Shown here one piece after another: positions 25,135-35,207 of a stretch of DNA of 64,000 bases. The stretch covers positions 1,116,001 to 1,180,000 of the forward strand of contig NZ_CP118157.1 in the NCBI RefSeq assembly GCF_032878875.1. Direction: 5' to 3'. Every line of letters begins with the position of its first letter. Position 1 is the stretch's first letter. The position numbers were made by a program, and so were the translations under genes. The stretch comes from Microbacterium sp. AB (GTDB taxonomy: Bacteria > Actinomycetota > Actinomycetes > Actinomycetales > Microbacteriaceae). The notes below the pieces were generated by a model. That model was not told where the DNA came from. It worked only from the letters and a program-made list of their open reading frames with translations, and made no database searches.

Positions 25135-26643
25135 ATGAAGCTCGAGCTCCGCGGAATCACCAAGCGATTCGGCAGCCTCGTCGCCAACGACCACATCGAC
25201 CTCGCCGTCCGGCCCGGCGAGATCCACGCGCTCCTCGGCGAGAACGGCGCGGGGAAGTCGACCCTCATGAACGTCCTCTACGGCCTGTACCAGGCCGACG
25301 AGGGCGAGATCCTGCTCGACGACGTGCCGCAGCGCTTCCGGGGCCCGGGCGACGCGATGGCGGCGGGCATCGGGATGGTGCACCAGCACTTCATGCTCGT
25401 CCCCGTGTTCACGGTCGCCGAGAACGTCGCCCTCGGTCACGAGAAGGTGCGCCGCTCCGGCGCCCTCGACCTCGGCGCAGCGCGCGCGCAGGTGCGCGCC
25501 GTCGCCGACCGGTTCGGCTTCCACGTCGATCCCGACGCGATCGTCGAGGAGCTGCCGGTCGGCGTGCAGCAGCGCGTCGAGATCATCAAGGCGCTCGCCC
25601 GGGACGCCCGCGTGCTCGTCTTCGACGAGCCGACCGCCGTCCTCACCCCGCAGGAGACCGACGAGCTGATGTCCATGATGCGGCAGCTGCGCGACGAGGG
25701 GACGGGCATCGTCTTCATCACCCACAAGCTGCGGGAGGTGCGCGAGGTGGCCGACCGCATCACCGTCATCCGCCGGGGCCGCGTCGTCGGCGAGGCCTCG
25801 CCCACCTCCACCAACGCCGAGCTCGCCTCGCTCATGGTCGGGCGCGCCGTCGAGCTGACGGTGCAGAAGACGCCGGCCGTGCCCCGGGACGGCGGGCTCG
25901 TCGTCGAGAACCTGCGCGTGCGCACCGACGAGGGCGTCGTCGTCGTCGACGACGTGAGCTTCGAGGTCCGACCGGGGGAGATCCTCGCGATCGCGGGCGT
26001 GCAGGGCAACGGCCAGACGGAGCTCGCCGAGGCGCTCGTGGGGCTCGAGGGCCACGTGACGGGATCGATCACGCTCGACGGCACGGAGCTCCTGGGCGCG
26101 TCCGTCCGCCGGATCCTCGACGCGGGCGTCGGCTTCGTCCCGGAGGACCGGAAGGTGGACGGCCTCGTCGCGGGCATGTCGATCGCGGAGAACCTCGTGC
26201 TCGACCGCTCGGACGCGCCGGAGTTCGTCCGCGCCGGCACGCTGCGCCGCGGTGCGCTCGACGACTTCGCCCGTGACCGCATCGAGGAGTTCGACATCCG
26301 CGCACAGGGGCCGCTCACACCGGCGGGCACCCTCTCCGGCGGCAACCAGCAGAAGGTCGTCGTCGCGCGGGAGATGAGCCGCGACCTCAAGCTGCTCCTC
26401 GCGGCGCAGCCCACCCGCGGCGTCGACGTCGGCTCCGTCGAGTTCATCCACAACCGCATCGTCGAGGCGCGCGACGCGGGCGTGGCCGTCGTCGTCGTCT
26501 CCACCGAGCTCGACGAGGTGGTCGCGCTCGCCGACCGCATCGCGGTGATGTACCGCGGCAGGGTCGTCGGGATCGTGCCGAACGACACCCCGCGCGACGT
26601 CCTCGGCCTCATGATGGCCGGCGCCCAGGAGGCGGCCGCATGA
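25135..26643 (+). CDS. Nucleoside ABC transporter ATPase (two ATPase domains)
   Basis: A 502-residue protein with two ABC domains, as in RbsA/NupA. The first has Walker A GENGAGKST (near residue 36), a signature that is reduced to ELPVGVQQRVEI, and Walker B VLVFDEPTAVLTPQE. The second has a naturally degenerate Walker A, GVQGNGQTE, and a good signature LSGGNQQKVVVARE. It drives nucleoside import. Stop overlaps the next ATG by four bases. Confidence 0.93.
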   Translation: MKLELRGITKRFGSLVANDHIDLAVRPGEIHALLGENGAGKSTLMNVLYGLYQADEGEILLDDVPQRFRGPGDAMAAGIGMVHQHFMLVPVFTVAENVALGHEKVRRSGALDLGAARAQVRAVADRFGFHVDPDAIVEELPVGVQQRVEIIKALARDARVLVFDEPTAVLTPQETDELMSMMRQLRDEGTGIVFITHKLREVREVADRITVIRRGRVVGEASPTSTNAELASLMVGRAVELTVQKTPAVPRDGGLVVENLRVRTDEGVVVVDDVSFEVRPGEILAIAGVQGNGQTELAEALVGLEGHVTGSITLDGTELLGASVRRILDAGVGFVPEDRKVDGLVAGMSIAENLVLDRSDAPEFVRAGTLRRGALDDFARDRIEEFDIRAQGPLTPAGTLSGGNQQKVVVAREMSRDLKLLLAAQPTRGVDVGSVEFIHNRIVEARDAGVAVVVVSTELDEVVALADRIAVMYRGRVVGIVPNDTPRDVLGLMMAGAQEAAA

Positions 26644-27914
26644 GCGAGACCGTCCCCGCGCCTCAGACGCCCCAGCCCCGCACCGTCGCCCCCGAGACGG
26701 ATGCGCCGCGCTCGAACCGGGTGCTCCGCGAGATCCTGCGCGGCAGCGTCGTCACATCGTTCCTCGCGCTCGTGGTCGCGCTCCTCATCGGCGGCGTCCT
26801 CATCGCGGTCACGGACGAGGAGGTGCGCGCGGCGGCCGGATACCTCTTCGCTCGGCCGGGCGACACGGTCGCGGCGATCGGGAACGCCGTCTACGGCGGC
26901 TACGAGGCCCTCTTCCGCGGCGCGATCTACAACTCGCGCGCCGACGACCTCCTCACGGGCCTCCGGCCCCTGACGAACACGCTCGGCAACGCCGCGCCGC
27001 TCATCGCGGCCGGGCTCGGCGTCGCCCTCGCCTTCCGTGTCGGCATGTTCAACATCGGCGCGCAGGGCCAGATCCTCTTCGGCGCCGCGTTCTCCGCACT
27101 GCTGACCTTCCGCCTCGACCTGCCGATCGGGCTGCAGCTTCCCCTCACGCTCGTGGCGGGAATCGTCGGCGGCGCCATCTGGGCCGGCATCGCGGGGCTC
27201 CTCAAGGCGCGGACGGGCGCGCACGAGGTCATCCTCACGATCATGCTCAACTACATCGCGGTCTACCTCGTGGACTGGATGGTGAGCACCGCGGGCGTGC
27301 TGCAGAAGGCGGGATCGAACCAGCCGATCTCCGAGGCGACCCCCGTCTCCGGCCGGTTCCCCGATCTCTTCGGCCCGCAGTTCCCCAATCTGGACGTCGG
27401 CTTCCTCGTCGTCATCGTGGCGACCGTGTTCGTGTGGTGGCTCATGGAGCGCTCGAGCCTCGGCCTGCGGATGCGCGCGGTCGGGGAGAACCCCCACGCG
27501 GCACGCGCGGCCGGCATCTCCGTCCCGCGCATCTACGTCTACGCGATGCTCTTCGCCGGCGGTCTCGCAGGGCTCGCGGCCATGAACCAGGTCCAGGGCG
27601 CCGTCACGAGCGGCTTCGACAGCCACATCGACGCCGGGTTCGGCTTCGACGCGATCACCGTAGCGCTCCTCGGCCGCAGCCGTGCCTGGGGCACGTTCGT
27701 CGCGGGCATCCTGTTCGGCGCGCTCAAGGCGGGCAGCTACACCATGCAGGCGTCCGAGGGCATCCCCGTCGACATCGTGCTCGTCGTGCAGGCGCTCGTC
27801 GTGCTGTTCGTCGCGGCGCCCCCGCTCATCCGCACGATGTTCTTCCTGCCGAAGGACGAGTCCGAGAAGAGCGCCAGGGCGCGAGCCAGGGCCGCACGGA
27901 AGGCGGTGGCGTGA
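26640..27914 (+). CDS. Nucleoside ABC transporter permease (first)
   Basis: A 424-residue membrane protein of the BPD_transp_2 (LivH/NupB-like) family with about nine or ten hydrophobic segments. Conserved: FNIGAQGQILFGA, ARTGAHEVILTIMLNYIA, LRMRAVGENPHAARAAGI. The first ~30 residues are hydrophilic. It forms the channel together with the next gene product. Overlaps its upstream neighbour by ATGA and the next by TGATG. Confidence 0.92.
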   Translation: MSETVPAPQTPQPRTVAPETDAPRSNRVLREILRGSVVTSFLALVVALLIGGVLIAVTDEEVRAAAGYLFARPGDTVAAIGNAVYGGYEALFRGAIYNSRADDLLTGLRPLTNTLGNAAPLIAAGLGVALAFRVGMFNIGAQGQILFGAAFSALLTFRLDLPIGLQLPLTLVAGIVGGAIWAGIAGLLKARTGAHEVILTIMLNYIAVYLVDWMVSTAGVLQKAGSNQPISEATPVSGRFPDLFGPQFPNLDVGFLVVIVATVFVWWLMERSSLGLRMRAVGENPHAARAAGISVPRIYVYAMLFAGGLAGLAAMNQVQGAVTSGFDSHIDAGFGFDAITVALLGRSRAWGTFVAGILFGALKAGSYTMQASEGIPVDIVLVVQALVVLFVAAPPLIRTMFFLPKDESEKSARARARAARKAVA

Positions 27915-29197
27915 TGAGCGGGATCGCAGCTCCTGCGGCGGGAGAGGCGCTCGCCCCCGTCGTCGTCCGCGTGCGGCACCTGAAGGCCTCCGTCACGCTC
28001 GGGATCGTCACCGTGCTGCTGGGCGCGCTGTTCCTCCTCGCCCCGCGCGACGGCTGGACGACCTATCGTCTGAGCACCGCCGACGCGCTCATCCCGATCG
28101 GCGAGGTGAGCATCCCGACCGCTCCGTTCACCTGGGGCGTCCTCGCGGTGCTCGCGGCCCTCACCGCCTGGGCGATCGCCGACGCCTGGGCCTACCGGCG
28201 GACGAGCGCCTGGCTCTCGATCGCATACGGCGTCCTCGCGCTCTTCGGCTTCCTCACGTGGGCCGGATCGGGCGGCCTCGTGCCCGTCGTGAGCCTGCTC
28301 TCCGGCGCGCTGTCGATCTCCGTCCCCATCGTCTTCGGGGCGCTCGGCGGCGTCATCGGCGAGCGCGTCGGCGTCGTGAACGTCGCGATCGAGGGGCAGC
28401 TGCTCCTGGGCGCGTTCAGCGCCGCCCTGCTGTCGAGCATCACCGGGAGCCCGTTCGTGGGTCTCCTCGGCGCCATGGTCGGCGGCGTCCTCGTCTCGCT
28501 CGTCCTGGCGGTCTTCTCGATCAAGTACCTCGTCGAGCAGGTCATCGTGAGCGTCGTCCTCAACGTCCTCGTGACGGGTCTCACGGGCTTCCTCTTCGGC
28601 ATCCTGCTCGTCCCGAACGAGCTGGAGCTCAACCGGCCGGCGACGTTCGACCGGCTGCCGATCCCGGGCCTCGTGGAGATCCCCGTCATCGGGCCGGTGC
28701 TGTTCAACCAGACCTTCCTCGTCTACTTCATGTACGTCGCGGTCGCGATCGTCGCCTGGGGCCTCTATCGCACGCGCTGGGGCCTGCGCGTGCGGGCGGT
28801 CGGAGAGCACCCGCAGGCCGCCGACACCGTCGGCATCAGGGTCAACCCCACGCGCTTCTGGAACGTGAACCTCGCCGGGGCCCTCGCGGGCGCGGGCGGG
28901 GCCTACTTCACGCTCGTGTCGGTGCCGCAGTTCAACGAGGAGATGACGGGCGGACTCGGGTACATCGCGCTCGCCGCGGTGATCTTCGGCCGGTGGGACC
29001 CCGTCCGCGCGACGCTCGCCGCGCTGCTGTTCGGCTTCGCGACCAACCTGCAGAACCTGCTCTCGGTGCTGGGCACCCCCATCCCGAGCCAGTTCATGCT
29101 CATGCTGCCGTACGTCGTGACGATCCTCGCGGTGGCCGGCTTCGTCGGCCAGTCGCGCGGGCCCGCGGCCTCCGGCAAGCCGTACATCAAGGGCTGA
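27914..29197 (+). CDS. Nucleoside ABC transporter permease (second)
   Basis: A 427-residue BPD_transp_2 permease. The core matches the previous gene: VVNVAIEGQLLLGAF, LVEQVIVSVVLNVLVTG, LRVRAVGEHPQAADTVGI, GYIALAAVIFGRW. Three or four extra N-terminal membrane segments precede it. It is translationally coupled to its partner and to cdd downstream (one base apart). Confidence 0.92.
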   Translation: MSGIAAPAAGEALAPVVVRVRHLKASVTLGIVTVLLGALFLLAPRDGWTTYRLSTADALIPIGEVSIPTAPFTWGVLAVLAALTAWAIADAWAYRRTSAWLSIAYGVLALFGFLTWAGSGGLVPVVSLLSGALSISVPIVFGALGGVIGERVGVVNVAIEGQLLLGAFSAALLSSITGSPFVGLLGAMVGGVLVSLVLAVFSIKYLVEQVIVSVVLNVLVTGLTGFLFGILLVPNELELNRPATFDRLPIPGLVEIPVIGPVLFNQTFLVYFMYVAVAIVAWGLYRTRWGLRVRAVGEHPQAADTVGIRVNPTRFWNVNLAGALAGAGGAYFTLVSVPQFNEEMTGGLGYIALAAVIFGRWDPVRATLAALLFGFATNLQNLLSVLGTPIPSQFMLMLPYVVTILAVAGFVGQSRGPAASGKPYIKG

Positions 29198-29198
29198 G

Positions 29199-29594
29199 AT
29201 GACCGACATCGACTGGGACGCGCTGCGCGTCGTCGCGACCGACGCCATGACGAAGGCGTACGCGCCGTACTCCGGGTTCCCCGTCGGGGCGGCCGCGCTC
29301 GTGACCGACGGCCGCGTCGTCGCCGGCTGCAACACCGAGAACGCCTCCTACGGCGTGGGCCTGTGCGCGGAGTGCGGGCTCGTCTCGAACCTCGCCATGA
29401 CGGGCGGCGGCAGGCTCGTCGCGTTCGTGTGCGTCGATCGCGAGGGCCGCACCCTCATGCCCTGCGGGCGCTGCCGCCAGCTGCTGTTCGAGCACGCCCT
29501 CCCCGGGATGCTGCTCGAGACGGTGTCGGGCATCCGGAGCATCGAAGAGGTGCTGCCCGACGCGTTCGGACCCCGAGACCTGGAGGAGCGATGA
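29199..29594 (+). CDS. cdd: Cytidine deaminase
   Basis: A 131-residue zinc enzyme that converts cytidine and deoxycytidine to uridine forms. The Zn ligands are in CAECG (Cys56, with Glu58 as the proton shuttle) and PCGRC (Cys89 and Cys92). YAPYSGFPVGAA and CNTENASYG are substrate-binding motifs. The stop overlaps the deoA ATG. It acts on nucleosides imported by the transporter just upstream. Confidence 0.96.
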   Translation: MTDIDWDALRVVATDAMTKAYAPYSGFPVGAAALVTDGRVVAGCNTENASYGVGLCAECGLVSNLAMTGGGRLVAFVCVDREGRTLMPCGRCRQLLFEHALPGMLLETVSGIRSIEEVLPDAFGPRDLEER

Positions 29595-30883
29595 CCGCGC
29601 CCGAGCCCTTCGACGCCGTCGACGTCATCCGCGCCAAGCGCGACGGCGGGCGCGTCCCCGAGGACGCGCTGCGCTGGATGATCGACGCCTATACGCGCGG
29701 ATACGTCGCGGACGCGCAGATGTCGGCGTTCACGATGGCGATCCTCCTCAACGGGATGGAGCGCGACGAGATCCGCGTGATGACGGACGCCATGATCGCG
29801 TCGGGCGAGCGGATGTCGTTCGCCTCGCTCGGCAGGCCGACGGCGGACAAGCACTCCACCGGCGGCGTGGGCGACAAGATCACGCTGCCGCTCGCGCCGC
29901 TCGTGGCGACGTTCGGCGTGGCCGTGCCGCAGCTGTCGGGCCGCGGGCTCGGGCACACGGGCGGGACCCTCGACAAGCTCGAGTCGATCCCCGGGTGGCG
30001 CGCCGCCCTGTCGAACGAGGAGCTGTTCGCGCAGCTCGGCGACGTCGGCGCGGTGATCTGCGCCGCCGGGGCAGGGCTCGCGCCCGCCGACAAGAAGCTG
30101 TACGCGCTGCGCGACGTGACCGGGACGGTCGAGGCCATCCCGCTCATCGCGTCGAGCATCATGTCGAAGAAGATCGCGGAGGGCACGGACGCGCTCGTGC
30201 TCGACGTGAAGTTCGGCTCGGGCGCGTTCATGAAGGACCATGCCCGCGCGCGCGAGCTCGCGGAGACGATGGTCGCGCTCGGCTCCGACTCCGGCGTGAA
30301 GACCTCCGCCCTCCTGACCGACATGAACGCGCCGCTCGGCCGCGCCATCGGCAACGCCAACGAGGTGCGCGAGTCGGTGGAGGTGCTCGCCGGCGCCGGC
30401 CCCGCCGACGTCGTCGAGCTCACCGTCGCCCTCGCGCGCGAGATGCTCGCTCTCGCCGGGCGACCCGACGCCGATGTCGAGGGCGCGCTCGCCGACGGCC
30501 GCGCCATGGACACGTGGCGGCGGATGATCCGCGCGCAGGACGGCGACCCCGACGCGCCCCTCCCGACGCCGCGGGAGACGCACACGGTCGCGGCGAGCCG
30601 TTCGGGCGTCGTGACGCGCATGGACGCGTTCGACTTCGGCGTCGCGGCGTGGCGCCTGGGAGCGGGCCGGGCGCGCGCGCAGGATCCCGTCGTGCACGCC
30701 GCGGGCATCGACCTCCTCGCGAAGCCCGGAGACATCGTCTCCGAGGGGCAGCCGCTCTTCACGCTCAGCGCGGACGACGCCGCACGGTTCGACCGCGCGC
30801 TCGCCGCGCTCGACGGGGCGTACGAGATCGGGGACACCGCTCCCGAGCGGCCGCCGATCGTGCGCGAGCGCATCACGGCCTGA
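29591..30883 (+). CDS. deoA: Thymidine (pyrimidine-nucleoside) phosphorylase
   Basis: A 430-residue phosphorylase. Signature SGRGLGHTGGTLDKLESI is near residue 117, with the phosphate-binding KHSTGGVGDK before it and the SIMSKKIAEG segment after. It cleaves thymidine/uridine into base and sugar-1-phosphate. GGAGGAG precedes the ATG. The C-terminal domain (AASRSGVVTRMDAFD) is complete. Confidence 0.95.
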   Translation: MTAPEPFDAVDVIRAKRDGGRVPEDALRWMIDAYTRGYVADAQMSAFTMAILLNGMERDEIRVMTDAMIASGERMSFASLGRPTADKHSTGGVGDKITLPLAPLVATFGVAVPQLSGRGLGHTGGTLDKLESIPGWRAALSNEELFAQLGDVGAVICAAGAGLAPADKKLYALRDVTGTVEAIPLIASSIMSKKIAEGTDALVLDVKFGSGAFMKDHARARELAETMVALGSDSGVKTSALLTDMNAPLGRAIGNANEVRESVEVLAGAGPADVVELTVALAREMLALAGRPDADVEGALADGRAMDTWRRMIRAQDGDPDAPLPTPRETHTVAASRSGVVTRMDAFDFGVAAWRLGAGRARAQDPVVHAAGIDLLAKPGDIVSEGQPLFTLSADDAARFDRALAALDGAYEIGDTAPERPPIVRERITA

Positions 30884-30975
30884 GCGGCCGCCCTTCGTCC
30901 CGTCGAGCACGCGGCTTCGGGGCCTACGCTCGACATCGGACCATCCACCCGCGCACGACCATCCTGGAGGCCGAC

Positions 30976-32091
30976 ATGGCGCCCGAACCGACCGCCGAAC
31001 CCCGCGTGCAGGGCGTGAAGCTGCGCGACCTGCCGAAGGTGTCGCTGCACGACCACCTCGACGGCGGGCTGCGCCCCGAGACGATCGTCGAGCTCGCCGA
31101 GGGGACGGAGGTGGCGCTCCCCGCCTCGGACCCGGCGGCACTCGGCGCGTGGTTCGCCGATCAGAGCGAGTCGGGGTCGCTCGTGGAGTACCTCACGACC
31201 TTCGAGATCACGACCGGCGTCATGCAGACGCGCGAGGCGCTCACACGCGTGGCGCGCGAGTTCGTCGAGGACCTCGCGGACGACGGCGTCGTGTACGGCG
31301 AGGTCCGGTGGGCGCCCGAGCAGCACCTCGACGGCGGACTGTCCCTGGAAGAGGCCGTGGAGGCGGTGCAGGAGGGCATCGAGCAGGGGGAGGACGTCGC
31401 CGAGGACGCCGGCAGGAGCATCCGCGTCGGGCAGATCCTCTCGGCGATGCGCCAGGGCGATCGCGTCCGGGAGATCGCCGAGCTCGCCGTCGCGTTCCGC
31501 CAGGACGGCGTGGCCGGCTTCGACATCGCGGGCCCGGAGGACGGCTTCCCGCCGTCGCGGCACCGGGCCGCGTTCGACTACCTCGCGGGGGAGTTCTTCC
31601 CCGTGACGGTGCACGCGGGTGAGGCGGCGGGCGTCTCGTCGATCCGGTCGGCGCTGCTCGACGGCCGGGCGCTCCGCCTGGGCCACGGCGTCGCGATCGC
31701 GCGCGACGTCGACGTCGTCTCCCGGGAGGGCGAGGAGGTCCTCGTGCAGTTCGGCGATCTGGCGCGGTGGGTGCGCGACCGTGAGATCCCGCTCGAGCTG
31801 TCGCCCACGTCGAACCTGCAGACCGGCGCGATCGCGCACTGGGGCTCGCAGATCGAGGACCATCCGTTCGACCTGCTCTACCAGCTGGGCTTCTGCGTCA
31901 CGGTCAACACCGACAACCGGCTCATGAGCCGCACCTCGCTCACCCGCGAGCTGGCCGTCCTGGTGACGGCGTTCGGCTACGACCTCGACGACATCGAGCG
32001 GTTCCAGCTCAACGCGGCCGCGGCGGCGTTCCTCCCCGTCGAGCAGCGCGAGGAGCTCATCGACCTCATCGCCGAGGGATTCGCCCGGTAG
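30976..32091 (+). CDS. add: Adenosine deaminase
   Basis: A 371-residue TIM-barrel enzyme. Zn ligands are in HDHLDGGLR (His25 and His27), VHAGEAAG carries the catalytic His/Glu region, LGHGVAI supplies another His, and SPTSNLQTG and NTDNRLMS complete the site. It deaminates adenosine and deoxyadenosine to inosine forms. CTGGAGG is seven bases before the ATG. Last gene of the nucleoside cluster; only 12 bases separate it from the convergent DUF255 gene. Confidence 0.95.
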   Translation: MAPEPTAEPRVQGVKLRDLPKVSLHDHLDGGLRPETIVELAEGTEVALPASDPAALGAWFADQSESGSLVEYLTTFEITTGVMQTREALTRVAREFVEDLADDGVVYGEVRWAPEQHLDGGLSLEEAVEAVQEGIEQGEDVAEDAGRSIRVGQILSAMRQGDRVREIAELAVAFRQDGVAGFDIAGPEDGFPPSRHRAAFDYLAGEFFPVTVHAGEAAGVSSIRSALLDGRALRLGHGVAIARDVDVVSREGEEVLVQFGDLARWVRDREIPLELSPTSNLQTGAIAHWGSQIEDHPFDLLYQLGFCVTVNTDNRLMSRTSLTRELAVLVTAFGYDLDDIERFQLNAAAAAFLPVEQREELIDLIAEGFAR

Positions 32092-32103
32092 CCGGGGCGG
32101 GCG

Positions 32104-33963
32104 TCAGCGGCGTCCGCGGAGCAGCGCGTCCAGCACGCCCGGGTCCGTCGTCGGCAGGCGGCACGCGAAGCCCTCGCACAGGTAGGCGGCGGGGTCGCCG
32201 CCGATCGGCGTGCGCTCGGCGAAGAGGGCGAACCCCGCGTCCGCGAACCGTCGCGCCTGCGTCTCGGCGAGGATCGAGAGCGTGCGCCCCGGAGCGGCCC
32301 GTTCCCGGGCTCGGGCCGCGAGCGGTGAGACGCTGGCGTCCTGCCCGTCCGGGACGACGATCACAAGCTGTTCCGCGGGCCCTGCCGCGACCCGCGAGGC
32401 GACGGCGAGCGCCGCGCCGTACGCGATCGGCGCGGGCAGCGCCGCAGGCAGGACGGGGCGCAGAGCGCTCTCGGCGATCCTCTCGTGACCCGCGTCGCCG
32501 GTGAGGGCGGCGAGCAGTGCCGCGGCGTCGGCGACGAGCACGGTGCCGGAGGGCGATGCCCCGTCGCTTCCGCCCTCGGCGCGCCGGATGCCGCTCCGCG
32601 CGAGCACGGGATCGGCGCGCCCGGGCGGCAGCACGTCGTCGCCCGCCGCGCACGCCATGACGAGCTCGCGCGCCAGGACCGCGTACTCCGCGTCGCCCGA
32701 GGCGAGGGCGAGCCGCAGCAGCCCGCCGGCCAGCCCGCCGTAGTCCTCCAGGGTCGCGACGGCGTCGGACGTCCGTCCGTCCCGTCGCGCCCGCCGCAGG
32801 CGCAGGCCCTCCGGCGCGCGGTCGACGAGCGTCTCGATCACCGTGCCGGCCGCCTCCCGGGCGGCGCGGACCCAGTCCGCCCGGCCGAACCGCAGGCCCG
32901 CGTCGGACAGAGCGCCGACGGCGATGCCGTTGAGGCCCGTCAGCACCTTCGCGTCGACCGCGGGGCGCGGCTGCCGGGCACGCCCCGCGGCGTCGAGGGC
33001 GTAGTAGCCCCCCTCGCTGCGCCGGCCGTCGACGAGGCTCTCCGAGTCCTGGGCCGAGGCGAACGAGCCGTCGGGACGCCGCAGCACGTCGAGCAGGAAG
33101 CCCGCGACGGCGTCGGCGGCGTCGACGTCGCCGAAGCCGACCGCGAGATCCAGCATCTGGGCGTTGTCCGACAGCATCCGCTCGTAGTGCGGCTCGGTCC
33201 AGTCGCGGCGCACGGCGTAACGGAAGAAGCCGCCCTCGACAGGATCCCGCAGCGCCTGCGCGGCCGCATGGAGCCGACGCCCCAGAGCGTCGGCGGCCGC
33301 GTCGCCGTGGCGGCCCCGCTCGGCGAGGAACGCGATGACGGGGGCGTTCGGGAACTTGGGCCCCGTGCCGAGCCCGCCGTGCCGAGCGTCCTCGAGCGCC
33401 GCGATCGCCGCGACCGCCTCGGCGAGGTCCGTCTCCGACGGCAGCGCGCGGGCGTCGGGCTCCGGACGTGCGGCGAGGGCCTGCGCGATCGCCGCCCCGG
33501 TCGCCTCCACCTCGTCCCGGCGCCGCGTCCACGCCTCGGTCACCGCATCGAGGATCTGCCGGAACGACGGAACGTCGCGGACGGGCTGCGGCGGATAGTA
33601 CGTCCCCGCGTAGAACACCCGTGCCCCCGCCGTCGCGAAGGCCGTCAGCGGCCAGCCGAGCTGCTGCGTGAACGCGCTCGCCGCCGCGATGAAGGCGTCG
33701 TCGACGTCGGGATGCTCCTCCCGATCGACCTTGATCGGGACGAAGCGCGCGTTCAGCTCGCGGGCGAGGGCGGGATCCGAGAACGACTCGCGCGCCATGA
33801 CGTGGCACCAGTGGCACGTGGCGTATCCGATCGACACGAGGACCGGCACGTCGCGGCGCGCGGCCTCGGCGAACGCCTCCTCCCCCCACGGCCACCAGTC
33901 CACGGGATTGTCGGCGTGTGCCGCGAGGTACGGGCTCACGGCGTCGCGCAGTCGCTCTGCCAT
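32104..33963 (-). CDS. DUF255/YyaL-type thioredoxin-fold protein
   Basis: A 619-residue protein, somewhat shorter than the usual ~650-700. The N-terminal thioredoxin-like domain has [16 protein letters not shown] (Cys50 and Cys53) and [11 protein letters not shown]. The C-terminal part is an alpha/alpha-toroid of the six-hairpin glycosidase type with [10 protein letters not shown] and [11 protein letters not shown]. Cellular function of this widespread family is not settled. Leaderless start supported by TAGGCT seven bases upstream. Downstream convergent with add. Confidence 0.9.
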   Translation of the reverse strand: MAERLRDAVSPYLAAHADNPVDWWPWGEEAFAEAARRDVPVLVSIGYATCHWCHVMARESFSDPALARELNARFVPIKVDREEHPDVDDAFIAAASAFTQQLGWPLTAFATAGARVFYAGTYYPPQPVRDVPSFRQILDAVTEAWTRRRDEVEATGAAIAQALAARPEPDARALPSETDLAEAVAAIAALEDARHGGLGTGPKFPNAPVIAFLAERGRHGDAAADALGRRLHAAAQALRDPVEGGFFRYAVRRDWTEPHYERMLSDNAQMLDLAVGFGDVDAADAVAGFLLDVLRRPDGSFASAQDSESLVDGRRSEGGYYALDAAGRARQPRPAVDAKVLTGLNGIAVGALSDAGLRFGRADWVRAAREAAGTVIETLVDRAPEGLRLRRARRDGRTSDAVATLEDYGGLAGGLLRLALASGDAEYAVLARELVMACAAGDDVLPPGRADPVLARSGIRRAEGGSDGASPSGTVLVADAAALLAALTGDAGHERIAESALRPVLPAALPAPIAYGAALAVASRVAAGPAEQLVIVVPDGQDASVSPLAARARERAAPGRTLSILAETQARRFADAGFALFAERTPIGGDPAAYLCEGFACRLPTTDPGVLDALLRGRR

Positions 33964-33970
33964 GCCGCCC

Positions 33971-33976
33971 AGCCTA
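33971..33976 (-). promoter_or_regulatory. -10 element of the DUF255 gene (leaderless)
   Basis: TAGGCT on the minus strand, seven bases before the ATG at 33963. Confidence 0.55.
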
Positions 33977-33993
33977 GGGGGCGGGTCCGGACG

Positions 33994-34043
33994 CGAGAAC
34001 GCCCCGCCTCCCGCGCTGTGCGGACGGAGGCGGGGCGTTCTCG
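33994..34043 (-). terminator. Hairpin terminator of the mannitol operon
   Basis: An 18-base perfect stem, CGAGAACGCCCCGCCTCC with its inverse, around a 14-base loop, directly after the mtlD stop. Confidence 0.85.
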
Positions 34044-34052
34044 GCGAGCGGG

Positions 34053-35207
34053 TCAGGCGGCGACGGCTGCCTGACGGTCGGCGACGGCCGTGCGGACGGC
34101 CGCGAACAGCGGGTGCGCGGCATCCAGTCCCGTGACCCGCTCCGTGAACGTCTCGGCGTCGAGGGCCGCGAGCATCTGCTGCAGCTCGATCGCCTGCTCG
34201 TCGCCGGCGTCGTCGAACCACAGCGCCGCGGCGATCGCCGACACGAGCGCCGAGGCGCCGAGGCCGTGCTCGAGCGCCTCTGCGGCGGGCCCGACGAAGC
34301 GCTCGTGGCGTGAGAGCTTCCGCAGCGGCTGCCGGCCGACGCGGTGCACGGTGTCGGGCAGCGCCGGGTTCCGGAACCGGGCGAGGATGGTCGCGCGGTA
34401 GGCGGCGAGCTCCTCGGCGGGGAAGCCGTGCTTCGCCGCGAGCAGCGCCGACGTCTCCTCGAGCGCGGCCTCGACGGACGCCGCGACCGAGGCGTCGGCG
34501 AGGGCGTCGGCGATCTTCTCGATCCCCGCGCGGGCGCCGTGGTACGCGGTCGCCGCGTGCCCCGTGTTCACCGTGAAGAGCTTGCGCTCGATGTACGGCG
34601 CGAGATCGTCGACGAAGTGCGCGCCGGGGACGCTCGGCAGCTCTCCCTCGAACGGCGTCCGCTCGATCGCCCACTCGAAGAACGGCTCGACCGTGACGTC
34701 GATCCCGCCGTCCTCCGGCTGACCGGGGACGATGCGGTCGACGGCCGTGTTCGCGAACACGGCGCGGCCGACGAGCGCGTCCCAGCTCGTGCCCGCGAGC
34801 TCCTGGATCTCCGCGCGCAGCTGATCGGTCGCGCCGATCGCGTTCTCGCACGCCATGATCTGCAGCGGCGGCGCATCGGGCTCCCGCAGGGCGAGGCCCG
34901 AGAGGATGTGCGGCGCGATGAAGCGCAGCACGGTCGGCCCGACGGCGGTCGTCACGACGTTCGCCGTCGCGACCTCGTCCGCAACGGCCTGCGGGTCCTC
35001 CGCGCTGTTCACGGCTCGGAAGCCCGAGACCACGTGGTCGACCCCGCCTTCCCCGACCTCGCGCACCGTGTACTCGTCGGCGTCGTTCAGCGCGTCGACG
35101 AGGGGAGCGGCGACGTCCGAGAAGACGACCTCGTACCCGCCCTCGTGCAGCAGGAGCCCGACGAAGCCGCGCCCGATGTTGCCGGCGCCGAAGTGGACGG
35201 CCTTCAT
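34053..35207 (-). CDS. mtlD: Mannitol-1-phosphate 5-dehydrogenase
   Basis: A 384-residue NAD-dependent enzyme. [13 protein letters not shown] at residues 5-17 binds NAD; the substrate domain has CENAIGAT and [16 protein letters not shown] with the catalytic Lys. It oxidises mannitol-1-phosphate, the product of MtlA, to fructose-6-phosphate. The ATG overlaps the mtlA stop (ATGA), so transporter and enzyme are co-translated. Confidence 0.95.
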   Translation of the reverse strand: MKAVHFGAGNIGRGFVGLLLHEGGYEVVFSDVAAPLVDALNDADEYTVREVGEGGVDHVVSGFRAVNSAEDPQAVADEVATANVVTTAVGPTVLRFIAPHILSGLALREPDAPPLQIMACENAIGATDQLRAEIQELAGTSWDALVGRAVFANTAVDRIVPGQPEDGGIDVTVEPFFEWAIERTPFEGELPSVPGAHFVDDLAPYIERKLFTVNTGHAATAYHGARAGIEKIADALADASVAASVEAALEETSALLAAKHGFPAEELAAYRATILARFRNPALPDTVHRVGRQPLRKLSRHERFVGPAAEALEHGLGASALVSAIAAALWFDDAGDEQAIELQQMLAALDAETFTERVTGLDAAHPLFAAVRTAVADRQAAVAA